DNA of 64,000 nt from Parvivirga hydrogeniphila (GCF_023371205.1 NZ_JAMCCO010000001.1:864662-928661); one strand, 5' to 3'. Positions 1 through 9,950 are shown, counted from the first letter of the stretch. The notes: a model not told the origin generated them from the sequence alone. Numbers and translations are program-made.

Positions 1-1
1 G

Positions 2-274
2 CTATGGAAGTGCCTCGAGTGCTACACGTGCCAGGAGCTCTGCCACAGCCGCATCGGGATGGCCGACACCTTCCGTCGGCTGAAAGAGATCGCGATCGAG
101 GCCGGGCTCGGGCCGGACCAGGTCGTGGCGGCCTACGAGACCTTCGTGAAGACCGGCCTGCTCGGCTCTGCACGAGAGTCTGCTCGCAAGAAGCTGGGTC
201 TCGAGCCGCTCCCGGCCCGCGGCGGCGACCTGTCGGGCCTGCTTGGATCGGACGATGGAGAGGAGTCGCGATGA
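2..274 (+). CDS. HdrC-like 4Fe-4S protein, C-terminal part
   Basis: This is the 3' end of a gene entering from the left edge, in frame from base 2, leaving about 90 codons. The visible start holds a CxxCxxCxxxC-type motif (KCLECYTCQELCHSRIGMAD), the second cluster motif of a heterodisulfide reductase subunit C-like or dicluster ferredoxin protein, followed by a helical tail. Such subunits pass electrons between Fe-S partners. The stop overlaps the next start as ATGA, so it is translationally coupled to the glutamate synthase genes. I infer that it may belong to an electron-input module for that enzyme, since no NAD(P)H subunit is visible here. The full domain layout cannot be seen because the gene is cut. 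Confidence 0.7.
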   Translation, partial: LWKCLECYTCQELCHSRIGMADTFRRLKEIAIEAGLGPDQVVAAYETFVKTGLLGSARESARKKLGLEPLPARGGDLSGLLGSDDGEESR

Positions 275-1479
275 GCACCACGCGTCCCCGGTACGCTGAA
301 GAGGCGCCGTTCAAGATCCACGGCGGGTGCGGGCTCGCCGGCATCTGTGACGAGAGCGGCGCTGCGATGAGCGGCGAGCGGATCATCCTCGCGATGGCCG
401 TGCAGCGCGATCGCGGCAACGGCTTAGGAGGCGGCTTTGCCGGCTACGGCATCTATCCGGAGTTCCCGGACCACTTCGCCTTTCATCTGATGTACCACGA
501 CGAGCAGGCACGCGAGGAGGCCGAGGCGCTTCTGAACGAGCACTGCGTGGTCGACCTTGCCGAGCCGATGCCGACCCGTCCGGTGAAAGGCATCGCCGAT
601 GCGCCGCTGCTGTGGCGCTACTTCCTCAAGCCGCTGCCGGGCGAGCTCGAGCGTCTGGAGCTCTCGGAAGAAGACCTCGTCGTGCGGCTCGTGATGACCA
701 TCAACGCCACGGTGGACGGTGCGTTCGTGGCTTCCTCTGGCAAGAACATGGGCGTCTTCAAAGGCGTCGGGTTCCCTGAGGAGATCGGTCACTTCTACCG
801 TCTCGAGGAGTACGAGGGCCACACCTGGACGGGGCACAACCGCTTCCCGACGAACACGCCTGGCTGGTGGGGCGGCGCGCACCCGTTCGCGCTGCTCGAC
901 TGGACGATCGTGCACAACGGCGAGATCTCGTCGTACGGCATCAACTCGCGCTACCTGGAGCAGTTCGGCTACCGCTGCACGCTCGGCACCGACACCGAGG
1001 TGGCGGCCTACCTGTTCGACCTCATGCTCAGGCGGCACGGGCTGCCGCTCGAGCTGGCGTGCAAAGCGCTCGCCGCGCCGCTGTGGTCGGAGATCGACCG
1101 GATGCCGGAGGCCGAGCGCGAGCTGATGCGCTCGCTGCGCGCGGTGTACGGGCCTGCGATGCTCAACGGCCCCTTCGCGATCATCCTCGGCTTCAACGGC
1201 GGGATGGTCGCGCTCAACGACCGCATCAAGCTGCGCCCGCTCGTCGCGGCGAGGTCGGGGAGCGTCGTGGTGGTCGCGTCCGAAGAAGCGGCCATCCGCG
1301 CGGTCGTGCCTGAGCCCGACGCCGTGTGGATGCCCAAAGCGGGCGAGCCGACGGTCGCGCGGATCGAAGGGATGCCGTGGCCGATCCACGGCGATTTGCA
1401 CCTCTCGCCGTCGGAGGTCTCGTGTGCGGTGCTCGGTACCGAAGACGTGTGCGACGAAGCGGTGGAGGTGACCGCGTAA
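271..1479 (+). CDS. Glutamate synthase glutaminase subunit (class II amidotransferase)
   Basis: A 402-residue class II glutamine amidotransferase that releases ammonia from glutamine for glutamate synthesis. The start of the family domain (HGGCGLAGICDESG) puts the likely nucleophile at Cys20, not Cys2, so a short propeptide must be removed or the start must lie later; no good later start is visible. Further family signatures are HNRFPTNTPGWWGGAHPF and the VHNGEISSYG loop. It is separate from the FMN and GXGXG domains, as in archaeal and Thermotoga-type split glutamate synthases, rather than fused into one roughly 1500-residue GltB. It overlaps the upstream Fe-S gene by 4 bases and precedes the FMN subunit by one base, so it is an operon member. 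Confidence 0.88.
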   Translation: MSTTRPRYAEEAPFKIHGGCGLAGICDESGAAMSGERIILAMAVQRDRGNGLGGGFAGYGIYPEFPDHFAFHLMYHDEQAREEAEALLNEHCVVDLAEPMPTRPVKGIADAPLLWRYFLKPLPGELERLELSEEDLVVRLVMTINATVDGAFVASSGKNMGVFKGVGFPEEIGHFYRLEEYEGHTWTGHNRFPTNTPGWWGGAHPFALLDWTIVHNGEISSYGINSRYLEQFGYRCTLGTDTEVAAYLFDLMLRRHGLPLELACKALAAPLWSEIDRMPEAERELMRSLRAVYGPAMLNGPFAIILGFNGGMVALNDRIKLRPLVAARSGSVVVVASEEAAIRAVVPEPDAVWMPKAGEPTVARIEGMPWPIHGDLHLSPSEVSCAVLGTEDVCDEAVEVTA

Positions 1480-1480
1480 G

Positions 1481-2992
<1,512 letters not shown>

Positions 2993-3001
2993 GGAGGAGC
3001 G

Positions 3002-3811
3002 ATGGCGAGCACAGTCATCGAAGGGTACCGGCAGGTCGCGCCTCACGTGCGGACGGAAGGCGACGCGATCGTCTTCGACGCGAACGGCGTGTACTACCGG
3101 CAGCTCAACGACGCGATCCGCCAAGCGGTCGAGGCGGGCGCGCGCCGCATCATCATCGAGAACGCGAACGGCCAGCGCTACATCGGAGCGGGCCTCCAGG
3201 TGAAGGACCTCGCCATCGAGGTGCGCGGCACGGCAGGCAACGACCTGGCTGCGTTCATGGACGGCCCGTCGATCGAGGTGTTCGGCAACGCCCAAGACGG
3301 CGTCGGCAACACCATGGCGTCTGGGAAGGTCGTGATCCACGGGGACGCTGGCGACGTGCTCGGCTACGGCATGCGCGGGGGGCGCGTGTTCGTGCGCGGG
3401 GACGTCGGCTACCGCGTCGGCATCCACATGAAGGCGTACGAGAGCCTCGTGCCCGTGGTCGTGTGCGGAGGCAAAGCGCGCGACTTCTTCGGCGAGTACA
3501 TGGCAGGCGGCATGCTCGTGCTGCTCGGCATGAACACGCAGTTCCCGGACGATCCCATCGCGGGAGGATTCCTCGGGAGCGGGATGCACGGCGGCGTCAT
3601 CTACCTCCGTGGCGCCGTCGAGCCGTGGCAGTGCGGCAAGGAGGTCGGCATCGCAGAAGCAAGCGACGCAGACATAGCAGCGTTGACGCCGGTGCTGAAG
3701 GACTACTGCGACTCGCTCGGCCTGGACATCGACGAGGTGCTGAGTGCTCCGTTCACGCGCATCGCGCCGGTGAGCCACCGTCCGTACGGCAAGATGTACG
3801 CGTACCTGTGA
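3002..3811 (+). CDS. Glutamate synthase GXGXG-domain subunit
   Basis: A 269-residue stand-alone copy of the C-terminal beta-helix (GXGXG) domain of glutamate synthase alpha. Repeating Gly-rich turns are visible (GTAGNDLAAFMDG, GNTMASGKVVIHGDAGDVLG, GMRGGRVFVRGDVGYRVG, AGGMLVLLG, GSGMHGGVIYLRG). In the fused enzyme this domain stacks against the FMN and glutaminase domains and helps form the ammonia channel. The same fold occurs in formylmethanofuran dehydrogenase subunit C, but the two upstream genes settle the assignment. A GGAGG-like site lies 5 bases before the ATG. It is the last gene of the glutamate synthase cluster. Confidence 0.9.
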   Translation: MASTVIEGYRQVAPHVRTEGDAIVFDANGVYYRQLNDAIRQAVEAGARRIIIENANGQRYIGAGLQVKDLAIEVRGTAGNDLAAFMDGPSIEVFGNAQDGVGNTMASGKVVIHGDAGDVLGYGMRGGRVFVRGDVGYRVGIHMKAYESLVPVVVCGGKARDFFGEYMAGGMLVLLGMNTQFPDDPIAGGFLGSGMHGGVIYLRGAVEPWQCGKEVGIAEASDADIAALTPVLKDYCDSLGLDIDEVLSAPFTRIAPVSHRPYGKMYAYL

Positions 3812-3817
3812 GGCGGT

Positions 3818-3855
3818 GTTGCGAAGAGTTCTTCTGTTGGAAACACGTTTGAAAC
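3818..3855 (+). promoter_or_regulatory. GlnR-box-like direct repeats upstream of glnA
   Basis: In the 114-base gap before glnA two GAAAC elements stand 11 bases apart (3840-3844 and 3851-3855, separated by ACGTTT). A GTTGC element lies a further 22 bases upstream (3818-3822). Actinobacterial GlnR sites use GTNAC/GAAAC half sites on the same 11-base period. A GlnR-like regulator is encoded just after glnA. The match is partial (the b-site at 3829 is absent), so this is a candidate only. No clear -35/-10 pair was seen in the gap. Confidence 0.35.
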
Positions 3856-3925
3856 ACAGCCGCGAGACCATGGCGACAGACAGTGTGGCGACCGGCGCGC
3901 AGCCGGTGTCGTGAAGGAGGTTGCA

Positions 3926-5257
3926 GTGACCACGAGGTTCGACAAAGACTACGTGCTCAAGACCGTCGAGGAGCGCAACATCCGGTTCATCCGGTTCTGG
4001 TTCACCGACGTGCTGGGCGTTCTGAAGTCCTTCGCGGTGACCGACAGCGAGCTCGAAGGCGCGTTCGAGGAGGGCATGGGCTTCGACGGCTCGTCGATCG
4101 ACGGGTACACCCGCATCCAGGAGTCCGACATGGTGGCGTTCCCGGACGCCAGCACGTTCCAGCTGCTGCCGTGGCGGTCCGGCGAGGTCGGCGTGGCGCG
4201 CATGTTCGCTGATGTGCGCAGGCCCGATGGCTCGCCGTTCGAGGGCGATCCCCGCTACGCGCTCAAGCGCATGCTCGACAAGGCCGCCTCGATGGGCTAC
4301 ACGATGTACGTCGGGCCGGAGCTCGAGTTCTTCTACTTCAAGAACGACAAGGGCACCGAGGTGCTCGACCAAGGCGGCTACTTCGATCTGACGCCGCTCG
4401 ACGTGGCGAGCGACCTGCGCCGCGAGACGGTGCTCACCCTCGAGAAGCTCGGCATCCCGGTGGAGTACTCGCACCACGAGGTCGCCCCCTCGCAGCACGA
4501 GATCGACCTGCGGTACGCGGACGCGCTCACCATGGCGGACAACGTGATGACCTACCGCCTTGTCGTCAAGGAGATCGCATACCAGAACGGCGTGTACGCC
4601 ACCTTCATGCCGAAGCCGATCGAGGGCCAGAACGGCTCGGGCATGCACACGCACCAGTCGCTGTTCACCAAGGACGGCAACGCGTTCTACGACCCGAACG
4701 ATCCGCAGCACCTCTCGAAGGTCGCCCGCCACTACATCGCCGGTCTGCTGAAGTACGCGCCGGAGTTCTGCGCGGTCACCAACCCGCTCGTGAACTCGTA
4801 CAAGCGGCTCGTTCCGGGCTACGAGGCGCCGGTGTACATCTCCTGGGCGCAGCGCAACCGCTCAGCGATGGTGCGCGTCCCGATGTACAAGCCGGGCAAG
4901 GAGGCCGCCACGCGCATCGAGCTGCGCTCGCCGGATCCGTCCTGCAACCCGTACCTCGCCTTCGCGGTCATGCTGGGAGCGGGTCTGAAGGGCATCGAAG
5001 AGGAGCTGGAGCTCATGCCCGAGGCCACCAACGACATCTTCGAGATGACGGAGGCCGAGCTGGCCGAGGCGGGCATCGAGACGCTGCCGAAGAACCTCGG
5101 CGAGGCCATTGAGCGCTTCGAGCACTCCGAGCTCATGAAGGAAGTCCTCGGCGAGCACATCCACGCCTTCTACGTGGAGAACAAGAAGGCCGAGTGGGCC
5201 GACTACATCAAGAACGTCTCGAAGTGGGAGCTCGACCGGTACCTGTCAGTGGTCTAG
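3926..5257 (+). CDS. glnA: Glutamine synthetase, type I
   Basis: A 443-residue GSI enzyme that condenses glutamate and ammonia with ATP. Visible signatures are the N-terminal GFDGSSIDGYTRIQESDM, the ATP-site loop MPKPIEGQNGSGMHTHQSLF, the Asn/Arg region SYKRLVPGYEAPVYISWAQR, and NPYLAFAVMLGAG. The length suits the GSI-alpha class, which is usually controlled by feedback and transcription rather than adenylylation. I chose the GTG at 3926 because AAGGAGG sits 5 bases before it; the in-frame GTG at 3911 lies upstream of that ribosome site. It follows the glutamate synthase genes, completing a GS-GOGAT route, and is followed by a hairpin and a GlnR-like regulator. Confidence 0.95.
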   Translation: MTTRFDKDYVLKTVEERNIRFIRFWFTDVLGVLKSFAVTDSELEGAFEEGMGFDGSSIDGYTRIQESDMVAFPDASTFQLLPWRSGEVGVARMFADVRRPDGSPFEGDPRYALKRMLDKAASMGYTMYVGPELEFFYFKNDKGTEVLDQGGYFDLTPLDVASDLRRETVLTLEKLGIPVEYSHHEVAPSQHEIDLRYADALTMADNVMTYRLVVKEIAYQNGVYATFMPKPIEGQNGSGMHTHQSLFTKDGNAFYDPNDPQHLSKVARHYIAGLLKYAPEFCAVTNPLVNSYKRLVPGYEAPVYISWAQRNRSAMVRVPMYKPGKEAATRIELRSPDPSCNPYLAFAVMLGAGLKGIEEELELMPEATNDIFEMTEAELAEAGIETLPKNLGEAIERFEHSELMKEVLGEHIHAFYVENKKAEWADYIKNVSKWELDRYLSVV

Positions 5258-5281
5258 GCCGGCTCGCAGAAGAACGGCAAC

Positions 5282-5310
5282 GGCGCCGGGCGGGTATCCC
5301 GTCCGGCGCC
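5282..5310 (+). terminator. Hairpin after glnA
   Basis: A 13-base stem (GGCGCCGGGCGGG against CCCGTCCGGCGCC, one G-U pair) with a TAT loop lies 24 bases after the glnA stop. There is no T-run after it, so it may stabilise mRNA or act as an atypical terminator between glnA and the regulator gene. Confidence 0.6.
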
Positions 5311-5341
5311 TGCGGTATCAGGAGGGAGGCGAGCAGCGGGT

Positions 5342-6019
5342 ATGATGGCGCACGTGAAGACCGTCGTCATAGCGAGCGACGACGCGCACCTCGCTGTGCG
5401 CCTGGGCGAAGCGCTGGAGCGGCTCGACGTCGCGGTCGCGACGCTTCCGCGCGAGCGCGCGCTGCGGGCCGACAAGCTCCCCGATGCCGCGCTGCTGGTG
5501 GCCGATGCAGGGCACGATGCCCGCGAGATCATCGTGGCCGCTGAGCGGCGCGCTGCGGGCGACGAGCCAGTTCCGGTGCTCCTCGTAGTCGAGCGTGATG
5601 CCGTGGCCGGGCTCCGCCTGCCGACCAGCACGAGGGCCGACTTCGTGGTGCGGGACGCCTCCGCAAGCGAGGTGACGACGCGTGCGCGGCTGCTGCTCTG
5701 GCCGGGCGAGGAGGCGTCGGCCGAGGAGATCGTGCGCGTCGGCGACCTCACGCTCAACCTCGCGACCTACCAGGCGCACGTCGGCGGCGTCCCCGTGGAG
5801 TTCACCTACCTCGAGTACGCGCTCTTCGCATTCCTGGTCACGCACCCGAACCGCGTCTACAGCCGCGACGCGCTGCTCAAGCGGGTATGGGGCCACGACT
5901 ACTTCGGCGGCGCGCGCACCGTCGACGTGCACGTGCGCCGCGTCCGGTCCAAGCTGGGGCCGGAGCTCGCGGCGCGGCTGGAGACGGTTCGGAACGTCGG
6001 GTACCTCTGGCGGAGCTGA
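5342..6019 (+). CDS. GlnR-like orphan OmpR-family response regulator
   Basis: A 225-residue protein with an N-terminal receiver fold (1-120) and a C-terminal OmpR winged helix (130-225; RDALLKRVWGHDYFGGARTVDVHVRRVRSKLG split over the recognition region). The receiver keeps an Asp at 55 (LLVADAG) but lacks the usual Thr/Ser and the conserved Lys-Pro (FVVRDAS sits there), so phosphorylation is doubtful. This is the hallmark of actinobacterial GlnR, the global nitrogen regulator. No kinase is adjacent. Its place directly behind glnA and the glutamate synthase genes supports control of nitrogen assimilation. A general PhoB/MtrA-type regulator is the alternative. Confidence 0.75.
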   Translation: MMAHVKTVVIASDDAHLAVRLGEALERLDVAVATLPRERALRADKLPDAALLVADAGHDAREIIVAAERRAAGDEPVPVLLVVERDAVAGLRLPTSTRADFVVRDASASEVTTRARLLLWPGEEASAEEIVRVGDLTLNLATYQAHVGGVPVEFTYLEYALFAFLVTHPNRVYSRDALLKRVWGHDYFGGARTVDVHVRRVRSKLGPELAARLETVRNVGYLWRS

Positions 6020-6028
6020 GACCGCGTT

Positions 6029-6625
6029 TCAGGCTGCCGACCCGGGCTTGAACACCCTCCCGAGGAAGCGGTAGCTGCCGCGCGCGAGCGTCTCGCACTC
6101 CCCGAGGATGCCCGCGGACGCCATCGACGCGCGCAGCTCGTCTGGCGCGAAGAACGCGGCGGGCTCCCCGACCAGCTGCTCTGCGAGCGCGATCGCGCGC
6201 ACCGCCAGAAGCCGAGGGTCGGGCTCGATGACGAGGACGATGCCGTCGGGACGCACGACGCGAGCGAACTCGGCCACCGCGGCGCTCTGGTCGCGGAAGT
6301 GGTGGAACGCGTCGGTCACCACGAGCCCGTCGAAGGACGAGTCTGAGAACGGCATCGCTTCTGCGCGGCCGCGGACCGCTGCGATGCGCTCGCCTTCCGG
6401 CACGTGGGCGAGCAAGCGGGCCGTCGGCTCGAGGACGGTCACGTGCGCCTCGAGCGCGTCTGATAGCAGCGTCGCGAGCTGTCCCGCTCCGCCGCCGACG
6501 TCGAGGATCCGGCCGCCCGGCGCGACCGCCGGCCGGAGCCACGACGAGATGAGCGCCGCGTCCTGCTCGTCGAAGCGGTCGCCGTAGCGGCGCACGAGCG
6601 GAGCTGCCCAGTCGAAGAAGCCCAT
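6029..6625 (-). CDS. Class I SAM-dependent methyltransferase
   Basis: A 198-residue Rossmann-fold methyltransferase. Motif I is GGRILDVGGGAGQLATLL (about residues 40-57), followed by an acidic residue (VLEPT) for the SAM ribose and a motif IV-like FDGLVVTDAFHHF. It resembles UbiE/Methyltransf_11 proteins, and the substrate cannot be told. I took the ATG at 6625 because GAAAGGA lies 5-6 bases upstream; an in-frame ATG 10 codons earlier lacks that support. It is divergent from polA, with about 65 bases between the two starts. Confidence 0.8.
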   Translation of the reverse strand: MGFFDWAAPLVRRYGDRFDEQDAALISSWLRPAVAPGGRILDVGGGAGQLATLLSDALEAHVTVLEPTARLLAHVPEGERIAAVRGRAEAMPFSDSSFDGLVVTDAFHHFRDQSAAVAEFARVVRPDGIVLVIEPDPRLLAVRAIALAEQLVGEPAAFFAPDELRASMASAGILGECETLARGSYRFLGRVFKPGSAA

Positions 6626-6690
6626 GTCGGTCCTTTCGGGTAGAATCGGCCACACGGCGTCGGCTTGTTCGTACCCGAAAGGCGCACGAG

Positions 6691-9327
6691 ATGCCCCAGC
6701 GCACCATCGCCGTCGTCGACGGCAACAGCCTGCTCCACCGCGCGTTCCACGCGCTCCCGAATACGATGACGGCGCCCGACGGCCGCCCCACCAACGCGGT
6801 GTTCGGTTTCATGTCGATGCTGCTGAAGATGGCGGCCGACCTGAAGCCCGACGCGGTGGTCGTGGCGTTCGACAAAGGCAAGCCGGCGTTCCGCACCGAG
6901 GCCCTCGCTGCCTACAAGATCCAGCGTCCGCCGACCGCTCCGGAGCTCAAGGAGCAGTTCCCGATCGTCAAGGAGCTGCTCAGCGCGCTCGGCATCCCGG
7001 TCGTGGAGGTCGATGGGTGGGAGGGCGACGACGTCTTGGGGACGCTCGCGCGCATGGCCGTCGAGCAGGGGGGCTCGGTGCTGCTCGTCACCGGCGACAA
7101 AGACGCGCTCCAGTTGATCGGCGACGGGGTGCGCGTGGTGCGGACCCGGAAGGGCCTCACCGACATCGAGGTCTACGGTCCCGACGAGGTCGTCGAGCGC
7201 TACGGTGTGCCGCCCGAGCGCGTGGCGGACCTCCTCGGGCTCATGGGCGACACCTCCGACAACATCCCAGGCGTGCCGGGCATCGGCGAGAAGACGGCAG
7301 CGAAGCTGCTCGGGCAGTACGGCGACCTCGAGTCGGTGCTCGCCGCTGCGGAATCGATCCCTGGCAAGCTGGGCGAGAACCTTCGCGAGCACGCGGACGC
7401 CGCACGGGCGAGCAAGCTCGTGGCGACGATCCGGCGCGACGTGCCGCTCGATCCCGCGCCGCTTTTGGCCTCGTGGGGCGATTTCGACCCGGATCGCGCA
7501 GCGGCGGCGCTGTCGGAGCTGGCGTTCACCTCGCTCGTGGACCGCGTGCTCGCGATCGCGCGCCGCGGACGCGCCGATACCGAGCGCGCCGACGCAGAGC
7601 CGGAGGCGCCGGCATGGCGGGTGCTCGCAGGCGCTGAAGCGCTCGAGCGGGTGCGGGCGCTTGCGGCCGACCCGCCGGCTGGGTGGGTGGGCGTCGCGCT
7701 CGGCGGGACGAGCGGTCAGCTCTTCGCCAACGCCGCCGAGGTCGCTGTTGCCGCCGCCGGCGCTGTCGCGCTGCTGCCGCCCGAGCGCGCGAGCGCGTGG
7801 CGCGCGCTGCTCGCGAACGCGCGCGTGGCGGCCGTCGACCTCAAGGCGCTGCTCGAAGCGGACTGCCCGCCTGGAAGCGTGGCCTCGCGCGAGGGGAGCG
7901 GCGCCGACGGCGTCGATCCGGCGCGCTGCTTCGACTGCGGGATCGCGGCGTACGTGCTCGAGTCGAACCGCTCGTCGTACGACGCCGGCTCGCTCGCGGC
8001 CGCCTACCTCGGCCGGGCGCTTCCGGACGCCGCCCCGCCGGCAGAGGTCGCGCGCGTGACGGCCGAGCTCCAGCCGGTGCTGGCGGCGAAGCTGGCAGAG
8101 ACCGGCTCGCAGGACGTCTTCTGGCGCATCGAGATGCCGCTGGTGCCGGTGCTCGTCCGCATGGAGGAGACGGGCGTCGGCATCGACGTCGGCGTGCTGT
8201 CGGCGCTCGCGCAGGAGACCGCCGCGGAGATCGAACGGCTGCGGCGAGAGATCTTCGAGCTCGCCGGCTGCGAGTTCACCATCGACTCGCCCAAGCAGCT
8301 CGGCGAGGTGCTGTTCGAGAAGCTGCAGCTCCCCGCAGGCAAGCGCACGAAGACGGGTTTCTCCACCGACGCATCGGTGCTGCAGGCGCTTGCGCCGTCG
8401 TACCCGATCGCGGCGAAGATCATCGAGTACCGCGAGGTGACGAAGCTCAAGAGCACCTACATCGACGCGCTTCCCCGGCTGGTGGGCGCCGACGGGCGGC
8501 TGCACACCACCTTCAACCAGACGGTCGCGGCGACCGGCCGGCTGTCGAGCAGCAATCCCAACCTGCAGAACATCCCCGTCAGAAGCCCGCTCGGCCAGCG
8601 CATACGCGCCGCGTTCGTGCCGGCGCGCGTAGGCGACCTCATGGTCTCGGCGGACTACTCGCAGATCGAGCTCCGCGTGCTCGCGCACCTCTCTGGCGAC
8701 GAGGGGCTCATCGAGGCGTTCGCCTCGGGGCGCGACTTCCACGCCGCGACCGCCTCGCGCGTGTTCGGCGTCGAGCCCGACGCGGTGACGCCGGAGATGC
8801 GCCGGCGCGCCAAGGCCGTCAACTTCGGCATCGTGTACGGCCAGAGCGCGCACGGCCTTGCCGAGTCGCTCGGGATCCCGCACGCCGAGGCGCAGGAGAT
8901 GATCGACCGGTACTTCGCGGCGTATCCGAAGGTGCGGGCGTACCTCGACCGCCTCATCGCCGATGCGCACGCGAACGGCTACGCGGTCACGATGTTCGGG
9001 CGCAGGCGACCGATCCCGGAGCTCAAGAGCTCCAACTTCAGCGTGCGGTCGTTCGGTGAGCGCACGGCGATGAACCACCCGATGCAGGGAACGGCCGCGG
9101 ACATCATGAAGCTTGCGATGATCGAGGTCGACCGGCGGCTGCGCGAGGAGGGCCTGGCGAGCGCGATGGTTCTGCAGGTGCACGACGAGCTCGTGTTCGA
9201 GGCGCCGCCAGAGGAGCTGGACCGTCTCTCGGACCTCGTCCGCGACGCGATGAGCGGCGTCGTCACGCTCGCCGTGCCGCTCGAGGTCAGCGTCGCTTGG
9301 GGCCCGGACTGGGCAAGCGCGAAGTAG
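6691..9327 (+). CDS. polA: DNA polymerase I
   Basis: An 878-residue repair and Okazaki-fragment polymerase. Residues 1-290 form the 5'-3' nuclease (VVDGNSLLHRAFHAL, GWEGDDVLGTLAR, GDKDALQL, GLMGDTSDNIPGVPGIGEKT). The central region (about 305-440) occupies the place of the proofreading domain but has no DxE motif (GWVGVALGGTSG stands there) and looks inactive. The polymerase domain has motif A (VSADYSQIELRVLAHL, about 651-666), motif B (RRAKAVNFGIVYGQ, about 705) and motif C (LQVHDELVF, about 828). Lack of proofreading is common in actinobacterial and Thermus-type PolA. The next core gene on this strand is rpsA, 9 kb away across the accessory island. Confidence 0.97.
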   Translation: MPQRTIAVVDGNSLLHRAFHALPNTMTAPDGRPTNAVFGFMSMLLKMAADLKPDAVVVAFDKGKPAFRTEALAAYKIQRPPTAPELKEQFPIVKELLSALGIPVVEVDGWEGDDVLGTLARMAVEQGGSVLLVTGDKDALQLIGDGVRVVRTRKGLTDIEVYGPDEVVERYGVPPERVADLLGLMGDTSDNIPGVPGIGEKTAAKLLGQYGDLESVLAAAESIPGKLGENLREHADAARASKLVATIRRDVPLDPAPLLASWGDFDPDRAAAALSELAFTSLVDRVLAIARRGRADTERADAEPEAPAWRVLAGAEALERVRALAADPPAGWVGVALGGTSGQLFANAAEVAVAAAGAVALLPPERASAWRALLANARVAAVDLKALLEADCPPGSVASREGSGADGVDPARCFDCGIAAYVLESNRSSYDAGSLAAAYLGRALPDAAPPAEVARVTAELQPVLAAKLAETGSQDVFWRIEMPLVPVLVRMEETGVGIDVGVLSALAQETAAEIERLRREIFELAGCEFTIDSPKQLGEVLFEKLQLPAGKRTKTGFSTDASVLQALAPSYPIAAKIIEYREVTKLKSTYIDALPRLVGADGRLHTTFNQTVAATGRLSSSNPNLQNIPVRSPLGQRIRAAFVPARVGDLMVSADYSQIELRVLAHLSGDEGLIEAFASGRDFHAATASRVFGVEPDAVTPEMRRRAKAVNFGIVYGQSAHGLAESLGIPHAEAQEMIDRYFAAYPKVRAYLDRLIADAHANGYAVTMFGRRRPIPELKSSNFSVRSFGERTAMNHPMQGTAADIMKLAMIEVDRRLREEGLASAMVLQVHDELVFEAPPEELDRLSDLVRDAMSGVVTLAVPLEVSVAWGPDWASAK

Positions 9328-9481
9328 GGAGCCGGCGCCTTCGCACGGCTGGAGCTCGGCGCGCCTCCGGTCGTTCTGGCGGTGCAGATTTGACATAGGA
9401 GCAACGGCAGGCGCGATGAGCGCTCGGCTACACTGGTTCCGCAAGGTGCGCAGCTGAAGCGCGAGAGCGTCGTCAGAGATG

Positions 9482-9794
9482 ATGGGCATCGCAAACGACA
9501 CCCCCATGAAGCGTCGGCCCACCCATCCCGGCGAGGTCCTGCGCGAGGACTTCATGCCCGACTACGGGGACGGTCAGCGGCCTGGCTGAGGCGCTCGGTG
9601 TGTCCCGTCAGACGGTGAACGAGCTGCTGCGTGAGCGGCGATCGCTTTCCCCTGAGATGGCACTGCGCCTATCGGCACTCTTCGGCAACTCGCCGGAGTT
9701 CTGGCTGAACCTGCAGCGCGCGGTCGACCTGTGGGACGCGCAGGCCGCGGTGAAGGATGATGTGCGGCGCATCAAGCCGCTGTGTGTTGTCTGA
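9482..9794 (+). pseudogene. higA: Frameshifted HigA-family antitoxin
   Basis: The reading frame from ATG 9482 (or 9509) gives the canonical HigA start (RPTHPGEVLREDFMPDYG) and then runs to a TGA at 9588. The rest of the protein (TVSGLAEALGVSRQTVNELL, then SPEMALRLSALFGNSPEFWL and NLQRAVDLWDAQ) continues in another frame from about 9570 to the stop at 9792-9794. The joint at 9567-9571 (GGGGACG) is explained by loss of two bases from a GGG-xxG-ACG stretch. The XRE-type helix-turn-helix is otherwise well preserved, so the break looks recent. No HigB toxin is recognisable in the 150 bases upstream. Confidence 0.8.
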
Positions 9795-9800
9795 CGCGCG

Positions 9801-9950
9801 TGTATCGGTGCGATCGTCGCGGGCAAGCGTGCCATCACCGCTGACACCGACCTGCGCCCCTGCAAGTCTTCGGCCTCTCGGACGGGTACTGGCTGCGTGC
9901 GCAGGCGGCCTATGACACCGAGGTTGCACGTGACCAGCTTCCACATCCGC
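9801..9950 (+). pseudogene. Second HigA-like antitoxin remnant
   Basis: Two pieces of a different HigA-like protein sit in two frames. The first is IVAGKRAITADTDLR (from 9813). The second, after a frame change near 9857, is LQVFGLSDGYWLRAQAAYDT followed by EVARDQL, matching the region of the family normally read as FFGLS-WL-QA-YDLEVAR. Start and first helix are missing. Together with the neighbouring frameshifted higA it shows that this gap is a site of decayed toxin-antitoxin genes. Confidence 0.6.

Noticed and set aside
9328-9481. A HigB toxin upstream of the broken higA
   Set aside because: No frame in these 150 bases resembles HigB or any other protein; the stretch holds nothing I can name.
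6439-9555. A 1038-codon open frame on the - strand
   Set aside because: It is antisense to polA, which has full motif support; long antisense frames are expected at this GC content. The same applies to 2642-4732 and 38589-41630.
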